This document shows positions 1 to 6,243 of a stretch of 17,759 nt of DNA, in pieces. This stretch comes from UMGS755 sp045652815. GTDB lineage: Bacteria; Bacillota; Clostridia; UBA1381; UBA9506. Position 1 is the stretch's first letter; every line of letters starts with the position of its first letter. Position numbers and translations under genes: made by a program. The notes below the pieces were generated by a model that worked only from the letters and a program-made list of their open reading frames with translations, ran no database searches and was not told the origin of the DNA. Location of the stretch: NCBI GenBank assembly GCA_045652815.1, contig JAZOLH010000041.1, positions 1-17,759 on the forward strand. The letters run 5' to 3'.

Positions 1-1
1 C

Positions 2-214
2 GAAGGTCAGATTCAGCGCCTTGCCATCAGTCGTGCCCTTGTCAGCGGTGCGCCGGTGCTTCTGCTTGATGAAGCCACAGAACTTGCCATTCTGCAGGCC
101 CTCAAAGCACAGAAGGATAAAACCTGCGTGCTGGTATCTCACAAAAAAGCGGCGCTGGATGTGTGTGATGTGGTGTATCGTTTTGAAGATGGTAAACCTG
201 TGATTTGTGAATGA
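2..214 (+). CDS. ABC transporter ATP-binding protein, C-terminal fragment (5' end outside window)
   Basis: The frame is open from base 2 to a TGA at 212-214 and encodes the last 70 residues of an ABC ATPase. Visible motifs in order are the end of the signature (EGQIQRLAISRAL), Walker B (VLLLDEAT, bases 56-79) and the H-loop (VLVSH). Between Walker B and the following helix the usual D-loop (SALD plus about three residues) is absent: DEAT runs straight into ELAILQALK. The reading frame is kept, so about seven codons seem to have been lost, perhaps by slippage between short repeats. The D-loop takes part in ATP hydrolysis across the dimer interface, so this copy may be weakened or inactive. The signature resembles the ATPase half of exporter-type (permease-fused) ABC proteins, but the membrane part is not in view and the substrate cannot be told. 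A terminator follows 25 bases later. Confidence 0.8.
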   Translation, partial: EGQIQRLAISRALVSGAPVLLLDEATELAILQALKAQKDKTCVLVSHKKAALDVCDVVYRFEDGKPVICE

Positions 215-239
215 GAAAAATTGCATATTGTAAGGGAAA

Positions 240-276
240 GAATTGCCGCATTGCGTAAAATGCGGCAATTCTTTTC
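240..276 (+). terminator. Rho-independent terminator after the ABC gene
   Basis: An 11-bp perfect stem (GAATTGCCGCA with TGCGGCAATTC, bases 240-250 and 261-271), a 10-base loop and a TTTT tract. It closes the transcript of the partial ABC ATPase gene. Confidence 0.9.
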
Positions 277-389
277 GTATAAAAAGGTAAATTTTTCCTT
301 TTTATATAATTTAAGCAATATGAAACAAGGGACTATCGATTATTTGTTAAAATGTACTAAGAAAAAGGCAGTTTTTTATTAAAAAATGC

Positions 390-418
390 TTGACAAATGC
401 CTAGAAATCGTATATTAT
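390..418 (+). promoter_or_regulatory. Sigma-A-type promoter of the sugar-uptake operon
   Basis: TTGACA (390-395), a 17-base spacer and TATTAT (413-418) lie in the AT-rich gap between the ABC terminator and the solute-binding protein gene. Transcription would start near 425, giving a leader of about 140 bases. The rest of the 215-564 gap holds only this promoter, the terminator upstream and two leader hairpins described separately. Confidence 0.75.
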
Positions 419-435
419 TAAAATATACAATTGAT

Positions 436-469
436 AAACTGCGTTTAGGTATCTGCTTTTGCAGTTTTT
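436..469 (+). promoter_or_regulatory. Leader with two alternative hairpins and a T-tract
   Basis: AAACTGC (436-442) can pair with GCAGTTT (461-467), or the nearer CTGC (453-456) can pair with GCAG (461-464), in both cases followed by TTTTT (465-469). The 3' arm is shared, so the two folds exclude each other. The layout is attenuator-like, but the stems are short and function is inferred only. Confidence 0.3.
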
Positions 470-493
470 GTCGAAAAATCGTAATTACATAGG

Positions 494-522
494 TTTCAAT
501 TTTCGGCTTGCCGAAAGTGAAA
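494..522 (+). promoter_or_regulatory. 29-base palindrome in the operon leader
   Basis: TTTCGGC (501-507) and GCCGAAA (510-516) form a tight stem around TT, extended by TTTCA (494-498) and TGAAA (518-522). It lies about 75 bases after the predicted start site and about 30 bases before the ribosome binding site. It could be an operator for a sugar-responsive regulator or an mRNA hairpin. No T-tract follows, so it is not a terminator. Confidence 0.45.
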
Positions 523-564
523 TATAAAATGAACTTTATTATTATTTTTAAAAAGGAGAGGAAA

Positions 565-2160
565 ATGATGAAGTCAACAAAAAAATGGCTGGCAGGCGTG
601 CTGGCCGCTCTCATGGTTCTGTCTCTGGCTGCTTGCGGCCCGAAAGACACCCTCGTTAACACAGGTAGCCCTGTTACTTATCCTGAAGATGGTAGCATCT
701 ATCCCGTACAGTGTGAAGACACTCTGACTGTTTGGGGTCCCATGCAGGCATCTCTGCTGACAAAAGTAACAAACTTTGGCGAAACCCCCTATGCAATTGG
801 TTTGGAAGAAAGAACCGGCGTTAAGATTGAATACATTCATCCCGCTGGTGGTAACATTGAAGAACAGCTGAACCTGCTGCTGGCTTCCGGCGATCTGCCC
901 GACATTCTGGGTCACGACTGGACCAAGTATGGTGCAGAATCTGCTATCGAAAATGGTTACATCCTGAACCTGAATCAGATCATTGATCAGTGGGCTCCCA
1001 ACCTGAAGAACCTGCTGACCAAGGATAGACCGGAATATGACAAAATGGTAAAAACCGATAACGGTAACTACTATGTATTCCCCTCTTTCCGTGAATCTTC
1101 CGTTGACTGTATCTACCAGGGTCCCGTTATCCGTAAAGACTGGCTGGATGCTCAGGGCCTGGCAGTTCCCGAAACCATCGACGAATGGGAAACCGTTCTG
1201 ACCACTTTCAAAGACAAATATGATCTGGAAGCTCCCCTGTCCCTGCACTTTGATGAACTGGGTATTGTGTTTGCCGGTGCGTTCGGTGCATACGGCGGTA
1301 CAAACGCTTTCTACATGGATGGCAAGAAACTGGTTTACGGTCCTGTTACCGACGAATGGAAAGCATACCTGACCAAGATGAACGACTGGTACAACAAAGG
1401 CCTGCTGGACAAAAACGTCGCAACCTTTGACTGGGCTGTTCTGTCTACCAACATTCTGAATGACCGTGTTGGTGCAACCTTTGCTGCTGCAGCTTCCGGT
1501 GTTGGTGCTTGGACAACTGCTAAAGCAGGTACTTCCTTTGAACTGGTTGGTGCTAAATATCCCGTAATCAACAAAGGTGACACTCCCGAATTCGGTGCAG
1601 TTGGTTCTCCCTTCATGGGCGGTACCGCTATCACCGGTAAATGTAAGAACCCCGAACTGGCAGCTCGCTGGTTAGACTACGGTTTCTCCGAAGAAGGTAG
1701 AATGTACAACAACTTCGGTACTGAAGGCGTAAGCTATGAAATGGTTGATGGCGAACCCAAGTTCACCGATGCAATCGTTAACTCCCCCGAAGGTATTTCT
1801 CCCGCTCTGATGATGTACGCAAAAGGTAGCTACTCCGGTACATTCATGCAGGACGGCCGCGTTGTTGCTCAGATGCAGGCTAAACCCGCAGCAGCTCGTG
1901 CAGCTGTTGTAACCTGGGCTGAAAACAACATGGAAGATCATCTGATGCCCTTAATCACTCCCACTATCGAAGAACAGAGCGAAGTTTCCAACCTGCGTTC
2001 CGAGCTGGATACCTACGTTCAGGAAATGACCCTGAAGTTCATCATCGGCCAGGAATCTCTGGATAAATGGGATGAATATGTTGCAAACGTTGAAAAGTTC
2101 GGTCTGGAACGTCTGATGGAACTGTACAAAGGTGCAATCTCCCGTTACAACAAGCGCTAA
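565..2160 (+). CDS. Extracellular solute-binding lipoprotein of a carbohydrate ABC importer (LplA/YtcQ type)
   Basis: A 531-residue substrate-binding lipoprotein. It has a typical lipoprotein signal peptide: positive start (MMKSTKKW), hydrophobic core and lipobox LAAC with the lipidated Cys at residue 24. The mature length (over 500 residues) fits the large family-1 sugar-binding proteins paired with LplB/YtcP permeases, which bind oligosaccharides outside the membrane. Start chosen at 565 because AAGGAG at 553-558 lies 6 bases upstream; an ATG immediately follows at 568, and the upstream in-frame extension (to 508) has no ribosome binding site and would bury the signal peptide. It is first in an operon with two permeases and a GH88 hydrolase, so the likely ligand is an oligosaccharide with an unsaturated uronic acid end. 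Codon use is strongly biased (for example CCC, GAA), suggesting high expression. Exact substrate is inferred from context. Confidence 0.9.
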   Translation: MMKSTKKWLAGVLAALMVLSLAACGPKDTLVNTGSPVTYPEDGSIYPVQCEDTLTVWGPMQASLLTKVTNFGETPYAIGLEERTGVKIEYIHPAGGNIEEQLNLLLASGDLPDILGHDWTKYGAESAIENGYILNLNQIIDQWAPNLKNLLTKDRPEYDKMVKTDNGNYYVFPSFRESSVDCIYQGPVIRKDWLDAQGLAVPETIDEWETVLTTFKDKYDLEAPLSLHFDELGIVFAGAFGAYGGTNAFYMDGKKLVYGPVTDEWKAYLTKMNDWYNKGLLDKNVATFDWAVLSTNILNDRVGATFAAAASGVGAWTTAKAGTSFELVGAKYPVINKGDTPEFGAVGSPFMGGTAITGKCKNPELAARWLDYGFSEEGRMYNNFGTEGVSYEMVDGEPKFTDAIVNSPEGISPALMMYAKGSYSGTFMQDGRVVAQMQAKPAAARAAVVTWAENNMEDHLMPLITPTIEEQSEVSNLRSELDTYVQEMTLKFIIGQESLDKWDEYVANVEKFGLERLMELYKGAISRYNKR

Positions 2161-2204
2161 TTCTTCTACCTCCACGGTTAGAAACGGAGTTGAGTTAAAA
2201 AACA

Positions 2205-3158
2205 ATGAGTAAACAAGCATTAACAGCGGAAGCAGGACGGTCTCTTGACCGTCCCGCATCCCCTATTCTTAATGAACTTAAGAATAACTGGATGGTTTAT
2301 TTAATGTTTTTGCCTGTTGCCCTGTATTACATCTGCTTTATCTTTAAGCCGATGTATGGCGCACTGATTGCTTTCCAGAACTATGTTCCCGCTAAGGGCA
2401 TGATGGGAAGTCAGTGGGTAGGCTTTAAACATTTTATTGACTTTTTCAATAACCATTATTTCCTGCGCATTCTGAAAAACACTTTGGTTATCAGTTTTGC
2501 GTCTATCATTTTTGGTTTCCCGATGCCTATCATTATGGCACTGCTTTTAAATGAAATTAAAGGTAGTTTCTTTAAGCGCACGGTGCAGACCATCTCTTAC
2601 ATTCCGCATTTTATCTCTTTGGTGGTAATCTGCGGTATGATTAAAACTTTTACCGCATCTAACGGTATCATCACTCAGATGATTGTTGCACTGGGTGGCT
2701 CAGATGTATCTATTCTGAGTAATCCTGATGCATTCGTACCGATGTATATCATTTCCGATATCTGGCAAAACGTTGGTTGGGACTCCATCATCTATTTGGC
2801 AGCTCTGACCGGCATCAACCAGGAACTGTATGAAGCTGCTACCATCGACGGTGCAAACCGTTGGCAGCAGACCATTCATGTTACCCTGCCGGGTATTGCC
2901 CCCACCATTATCATTCTGTTGATTCTGCGTTTGGGCTCAGTCCTTGGTTTGGGCTACGAAAAGATTATCTTATTATATAACGAAATGACTCGTGAAACCG
3001 CTGACGTTATCTCGTCTTTCGTATATCGTAAGGGTCTGTTGGAAATGAGCTGGAGTTACAGTTCCGCTGTTGGTCTGTTTAACTCTGTTGTTAACTTTAT
3101 TATGATCATCTTAACGAACGCTGTGTCTCGTAAGGTGACCGATACATCATTGTGGTAA
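2205..3158 (+). CDS. Carbohydrate ABC importer permease, LplB/YteP type
   Basis: A 317-residue inner-membrane permease with about six hydrophobic segments. The EAA loop that docks the ATPase is clear near residues 211-230 (EAATIDGANRWQQTIHVTLP). The N-terminal FKPMYGALIAFQNY segment and the C-terminal DTSLW ending are typical of the LplB/YteP half of oligosaccharide importers. It follows the binding-protein gene by 44 bases. The ribosome binding site is weak and distant (CGGAG ending 15 bases before the ATG), so translation may be lower than that of the binding protein. With the next gene it should form the heterodimeric channel; no ATPase gene is present in the operon. Confidence 0.92.
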   Translation: MSKQALTAEAGRSLDRPASPILNELKNNWMVYLMFLPVALYYICFIFKPMYGALIAFQNYVPAKGMMGSQWVGFKHFIDFFNNHYFLRILKNTLVISFASIIFGFPMPIIMALLLNEIKGSFFKRTVQTISYIPHFISLVVICGMIKTFTASNGIITQMIVALGGSDVSILSNPDAFVPMYIISDIWQNVGWDSIIYLAALTGINQELYEAATIDGANRWQQTIHVTLPGIAPTIIILLILRLGSVLGLGYEKIILLYNEMTRETADVISSFVYRKGLLEMSWSYSSAVGLFNSVVNFIMIILTNAVSRKVTDTSLW

Positions 3159-3173
3159 GGGGAGGTCAACGAA

Positions 3174-4052
3174 ATGAAAATTAAAGAAAGTTTCGGATAT
3201 AAGACCTTTACCTTTTTCAACACTCTCATTCAGATTGTGTTATCTATCACATTCTTGTATCCCTTATTGTATGTAGTATTTGCATCTTTCAGTGACTCTA
3301 ACGCCCTGATGATGCATGAAGGTTTCCTGCTCTGGCCCACGAAGCCCACGCTGGAAGCTTATATCCGCGTTATTGAAAACCCGATGATTTGGTCCGGTTA
3401 CAAAAACACTCTGTTTGTTATGGTTGCAGGTTTGGCTGTTCAGATGGGTATGACCATTCTGGCTGCATTCTGCCTGTCCCGTAAAATGAAGGGTGTTGGC
3501 ACCTTTATGAAGCTTCTGGTATTTACCATGTACTTCTCCGGTGGTTTGATTCCGACCTACTTAAACATTCGTGGTTTTGGTTTAGACGGTAGCCTTTGGG
3601 CGCTGATTATTCCTTTCTGTGTTAATACATATAACGTTATTATCATGAGAACTGCCTTTGCCGGCGTTCCCGACAGTTTGGAAGAATCCGCTACCTTGGA
3701 TGGTGCTAATCCGTTCGTCATTATGACAAAAATTATTATTCCGCTTTGCGGTTCTACCATCGCGGTTGTTACTCTGTACTATGCAGTAGGTCTGTGGAAT
3801 GGTTGGTTCTACGCTTCTATCTTCCTGCGTGACCGTGCTAAGTTCCCCCTGCAGCTTGTACTGCGTGAAATCCTGATGGCAAATGACACCAACTCTATGC
3901 AGGGTGGTGTATCAATGGATGAAGCAGGTAAGATTGCTGAAACCATTAAATATGCTGTTATTGTTGTAAGTACTCTGCCTATCTTACTGGCATATCCGCT
4001 GCTGCAGAAGTACTTCGTTAAAGGTGTTATGATCGGTGCGGTTAAAGGTTGA
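3174..4052 (+). CDS. Carbohydrate ABC importer permease, YtcP type
   Basis: A 292-residue membrane permease, second half of the channel. Hydrophobic segments begin at about residue 18, and the EAA loop is seen near residues 166-185 (EESATLDGANPFVIMTKIII). The ending (YFVKGVMIGAVKG) is the characteristic C-terminus of the YtcP family. The ribosome binding site GGGGAGG lies directly after the stop codon of the preceding permease (15-base gap), so the two are translated in tandem. Neighbouring GH88 hydrolase and binding protein place it in uronate-oligosaccharide uptake. Energy must come from an ATPase encoded elsewhere, as with MsmX in Bacillus subtilis (known for this family; not visible here). 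Confidence 0.92.
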   Translation: MKIKESFGYKTFTFFNTLIQIVLSITFLYPLLYVVFASFSDSNALMMHEGFLLWPTKPTLEAYIRVIENPMIWSGYKNTLFVMVAGLAVQMGMTILAAFCLSRKMKGVGTFMKLLVFTMYFSGGLIPTYLNIRGFGLDGSLWALIIPFCVNTYNVIIMRTAFAGVPDSLEESATLDGANPFVIMTKIIIPLCGSTIAVVTLYYAVGLWNGWFYASIFLRDRAKFPLQLVLREILMANDTNSMQGGVSMDEAGKIAETIKYAVIVVSTLPILLAYPLLQKYFVKGVMIGAVKG

Positions 4053-4094
4053 TGCCTTCCCACTGATGTTTCAGAACCCTTGACAATGATGAAT

Positions 4095-4130
4095 AATGCC
4101 TGCCTTATGCTCATGCATAAAGCAGGCATT
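4095..4130 (+). other. Long intercistronic hairpin between permease and hydrolase genes
   Basis: AATGCCTGC (4095-4103) pairs with GCAGGCATT (4122-4130), and TTATGC (4105-4110) with GCATAA (4115-4120), leaving one C-A mismatch and a TCAT loop: 15 pairs in all. No T-tract follows (ACCACTAATTT), so it is not a good terminator. In the middle of an operon such a hairpin more likely sets mRNA processing or stability between transport and hydrolase cistrons. Confidence 0.6.
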
Positions 4131-4173
4131 ACCACTAATTTGGACAATTTACGAGTCAGAAAGGACAAAGCAT

Positions 4174-5370
4174 ATGTATTCTCCTGATGTTGTTTTAAAG
4201 AATAAAGAACGCTTTTCCAAACCTTCCACTTTAACCAAAGAAAAGGTAGAGAAGGCTTTAGCACTGGCTGTTTCCCGTCTGGAAAAAGCCATTGATAAAT
4301 TCGGTGAAGATAAAATGATGACCACCAACGGTCGCAAAGATCAGTACCAGGCAACGGAAGCGGTTACCTGGACAACCGGTATGTGGACCGGTCTTTACTG
4401 GTTAGCATATATGTACACCGGTAATGAAAAATTCAAAAAGGCGGCTGAAAGCCATCTGCCTTATTACTACAAAACATTGGATATTCCCGAAGAGTTGGAT
4501 GACCACGACACCGGTTTTAAATATATTCCTTCCTGTATTGCAGCTTATAAACTGACAGGCAACGAAGAAGCGCGCAAAGCGGCGATTCGTGCGGCTGAAA
4601 TTCAGTTAGACCATTTCTGTCAGGTAAACCAGTTTATCATCCGTGGCGGTATGTGCCGTCCCACCGATGGTTATGCAGGTTACAGAACACTGGTTGACTC
4701 TATGATGAACATTCCTCTGTTCTTCTGGGCTTGGGAAGAAACCGGCGAACAGAAATTCTATGATGCGGCTGTGGGTCATTACCACACCACCGCAAAATAC
4801 TTAATCCGTGAAGATGGTTCTTCTTACCATCACTATCAGTTTGATCCTCAGACAAAAGAGCCCGTTAAAGGTGTAACCTTCCAGGGTAACCGTGATGAAT
4901 CCTGCTGGAGCCGTGGCCATTCCTGGCTGCTCTATGGTTTCCCTCTGGCATATAAATTCACCAAGGATCCTGAAACCATTGATATCCATCGCAGCGTTTC
5001 TTACTTTGCAATGGACAATCTGCCCTCTGATGTGATTCCTTACTGGGATTACGATTTCAATGATGGTAGTTTTGAAGCCCGTGATGCTTCTGCGGCAGCT
5101 GTTAACGCTTGCGGTCTGTACGAAATGATTAAGTACCTGCCCGATGATGCAGAACAGAAAGCATACTTTAAAAATGCGGCTGATATGATGGTTGAAGCTA
5201 TGATTGACAAGTGTGCGGCAAGTGACGAAAACACCGATGCACTGCTTTCTTACATCACCATCGCTCGTCCTATGGGCATTGGTATTGATGTCAGCGAAAC
5301 CTATGGTTGCTTCTTCTATTTTGAAGCACTGCTGAGAGCATTGGACCCCGACTTTAAAATGTTCTGGTAA
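4174..5370 (+). CDS. ugl: Unsaturated glucuronyl hydrolase, glycoside hydrolase family 88
   Basis: A 398-residue cytoplasmic enzyme without a signal peptide. GH88 enzymes hydrate the C4-C5 double bond of the unsaturated uronic acid left by polysaccharide lyases and so release it from the oligosaccharide end. Family signatures seen: HDTGF at residues 111-115, VDSMMNIPLFFWAW from residue 174, SCWSRGHSWLLYGFPLAY, PYWDYDF followed by RDASAAAV, and GCFFYFEALLRAL near the end. Asp112 and Asp175 are 63 residues apart and match the catalytic Asp88/Asp149 pair of Bacillus sp. GL1 UGL (known from the family). The RGH/RDASAAA motifs favour GH88 over GH105. Start at 4174: AAAGGA lies 9 bases upstream; an in-frame ATG at 4096 would put the reading frame through the intercistronic hairpin without a ribosome binding site. 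Substrate (chondroitin, hyaluronan, heparin or another uronate polymer) cannot be decided from sequence. Confidence 0.93.
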   Translation: MYSPDVVLKNKERFSKPSTLTKEKVEKALALAVSRLEKAIDKFGEDKMMTTNGRKDQYQATEAVTWTTGMWTGLYWLAYMYTGNEKFKKAAESHLPYYYKTLDIPEELDDHDTGFKYIPSCIAAYKLTGNEEARKAAIRAAEIQLDHFCQVNQFIIRGGMCRPTDGYAGYRTLVDSMMNIPLFFWAWEETGEQKFYDAAVGHYHTTAKYLIREDGSSYHHYQFDPQTKEPVKGVTFQGNRDESCWSRGHSWLLYGFPLAYKFTKDPETIDIHRSVSYFAMDNLPSDVIPYWDYDFNDGSFEARDASAAAVNACGLYEMIKYLPDDAEQKAYFKNAADMMVEAMIDKCAASDENTDALLSYITIARPMGIGIDVSETYGCFFYFEALLRALDPDFKMFW

Positions 5371-5420
5371 GGACGTTCAAATTCGGCGCAGACCGTCGAA
5401 AAAAGAATGTCTTAATTCAA
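5371..5420 (+). repeat. 50-base direct repeat, copy 1
   Basis: Begins directly after the stop codon of the GH88 gene and matches 5572-5621 at 42 of 50 positions in the same orientation; the shared core includes TTCGGCGCAGACC and AAAAGAATGTCT. Function unknown. Confidence 0.75.
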
Positions 5421-5430
5421 GGAAATATGA

Positions 5431-5461
5431 AGAGAATCGCATATTGCGATTCTCTTTTTAT
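5431..5461 (+). terminator. Rho-independent terminator of the sugar operon
   Basis: Perfect 11-bp stem AGAGAATCGCA / TGCGATTCTCT (5431-5441 and 5445-5455) with a 3-base loop, followed by TTTTTATTTTA. Ends the operon 60 bases after the GH88 stop codon. Confidence 0.92.
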
Positions 5462-5479
5462 TTTAATTTTTCGACTATA

Positions 5480-5541
5480 AACGAACCTCGCCTCTCGGCG
5501 TACCTTTGTACGCCTTCGGGTACCCTTTGGCTCGGTTCGTT
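5480..5541 (+). repeat. Structured palindromic intergenic element, copy 1
   Basis: Outer arms AACGAACC (5480-5487) and GGTTCGTT (5534-5541) enclose a 7-bp hairpin GGCGTAC/GTACGCC (5497-5503, 5508-5514). An inverted, diverged copy lies at 10893-10955. The two share a core of about 34 bases with one difference, and one outer base pair changes on both sides (G-C here, A-T there), which points to selection on the folded form or a spreading palindromic element. Confidence 0.75.
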
Positions 5542-5571
5542 CATTCTGCATCCAAATTTGATGCGTCCTAC

Positions 5572-5621
5572 GGACCTTCTGCTTCGGCGCAGACCATCAA
5601 AAAAAGAATGTCTCGATTCAA
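5572..5621 (+). repeat. 50-base direct repeat, copy 2
   Basis: Matches 5371-5420 at 42 of 50 positions, same orientation. The two copies bracket the operon terminator and the palindromic element, so the block may have arisen by local duplication. Confidence 0.75.
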
Positions 5622-5663
5622 TGCGCCTTGTTTTTCAAAATTGGCGCAGGCTGTCCTACTACT

Positions 5664-5717
5664 AAGCCTCCCTTGCCTAAAGAGAGGGGGACCATCGAAG
5701 GCGGTGGAGGGATTTTA
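5664..5717 (+). repeat. GC-rich intergenic repeat-like segment
   Basis: Runs from AAGCCTCCCTTGCC to GGTGGAGGGATTTT with complementary ends (CCTCC at 5667-5671, GGAGG at 5706-5710). It resembles short repeats I recall from intergenic regions of gut Firmicutes, but only one copy is in this window, so the call is tentative. The surrounding stretch 5462-5750 contains no convincing gene. Confidence 0.4.
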
Positions 5718-5750
5718 AAAGGTACTTGAAATTTCCGTCAATGACACTTT

Positions 5751-5780
5751 CTATTCAAATATTTCGGTTGATATATACCG
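5751..5780 (-). pseudogene. Relic of a cysK 3' end
   Basis: Read on the minus strand, these 30 bases encode RYISTEIFE and a TAG stop. The intact cysK at 9140-10051 ends RYLSTEMFE and TAG. Alignment of 5751-5783 with 9140-9172 gives 27 identities in 33 bases, and the differences are synonymous (Thr, Arg) or conservative (Ile/Leu, Ile/Met), as expected of once-coding DNA. Similarity stops just upstream of the Arg, so only the tail of a second copy survives. Both copies lie in the same orientation and bracket the thiamin operon. Confidence 0.6.
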
Positions 5781-5812
5781 CTTTAAAATTAAAGTTTTTT
5801 TGCAAAATCCAC

Positions 5813-5841
5813 TTGATTTTTTATTGATGCAGGCGTATAAT
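5813..5841 (+). promoter_or_regulatory. Sigma-A-type promoter of the thiamin operon
   Basis: TTGATT (5813-5818), 17-base spacer, TATAAT (5836-5841). Transcription would start near 5848, about ten bases before the TPP riboswitch. Confidence 0.85.
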
Positions 5842-5857
5842 ACAAGTATAAATAAAT

Positions 5858-5943
5858 ACAGGGGAGCTGGTTTAGCCGGCTGAGAGGAGGTTCTCGAACT
5901 TCGACCCTTTAACCTGATGCGGATAATGCCGCCGTAGGAAGTC
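5858..5943 (+). promoter_or_regulatory. TPP riboswitch (THI element)
   Basis: The conserved blocks of the thiamin pyrophosphate aptamer appear in order: GGGGAGC (5861-5867), CTGAGA (5880-5885, pyrimidine-sensing), ACCTGAT (5912-5918) and GATAATGCC (5922-5930, pyrophosphate-sensing arm), then GTAGGAAGT. It sits directly downstream of the promoter and is followed by a terminator, so binding of TPP should stop transcription before thiW. The segment CGGATAA (5920-5926) is also complementary to the terminator's 3' arm, giving an obvious switch. Confidence 0.96.
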
Positions 5944-5956
5944 ATAATTTGATTTT

Positions 5957-5987
5957 AACGGATAATCCGCAGGGGTTATCCGTTTTT
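5957..5987 (+). terminator. Riboswitch-controlled terminator
   Basis: AACGGATAATCC (5957-5968) pairs with GGGTTATCCGTT (5973-5984), followed by a T-tract (5983-5987). The 5' arm copies the aptamer segment CGGATAAT, so the 3' arm can pair with either. TPP-bound RNA would favour this terminator. Confidence 0.9.
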
Positions 5988-6024
5988 ATTTTGCATTTTT
6001 TGAAAGAGGGAGGTGAACTTACAG

Positions 6025-6243
6025 ATGGCAAGGGAGCGCTTGACATCTTGGATGCTATGCGATGGGAACTCGTGTTTCGAGGTGAGAGGTGAAAATGGAT
6101 TCACGACCGACAAAGCAGTTTGCTTTGATATTTTACAACGAAAGAGGTTAAAAAATGAGAAACTCAAACAAACTTTTAAAATTGTCGGTTCTTGCCATGA
6201 TGGTAGCGTTGGGCGTTGTGATTTCACCGATTTTACGTGTTGA
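6025..6243 (+). CDS. Doubtful small ORF overlapping the start of thiW
   Basis: A 72-residue open frame with a good ribosome binding site (GGGAGGTGA, 6008-6016) 8 bases before the ATG. It overlaps thiW by 89 bases in a different frame and its second half is merely thiW read out of frame. The N-terminal part (MARERLTSWMLCDG) resembles nothing I recognise. It may be a leader peptide, a degraded gene or chance. The strong binding site in an otherwise untranslated 165-base leader is the only real support. Confidence 0.2.
   Translation: MARERLTSWMLCDGNSCFEVRGENGFTTDKAVCFDILQRKRLKNEKLKQTFKIVGSCHDGSVGRCDFTDFTC

Noticed and set aside
278..304. AT-rich inverted repeat ATAAAAAGG / CCTTTTTAT just after the first terminator
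   Set aside because: Composition alone makes such repeats likely here; no T-tract or conserved feature to support a role.
3809..4354. 181-residue minus-strand open frame opposite permease and ugl
   Set aside because: Shadow of strongly coding plus-strand genes; crosses the intercistronic hairpin; no start signal or family resemblance.
5444..5718. Two overlapping 70-residue open frames in the repeat region
   Set aside because: They run through the terminator T-tract, the palindromic element and the direct repeat, have no ribosome binding site and are basic, low-complexity translations of repeat DNA.
5751..5945. 64-residue minus-strand open frame across the thi promoter and riboswitch
   Set aside because: Only its last nine residues are meaningful (cysK relic); the rest is the antisense of the TPP riboswitch.
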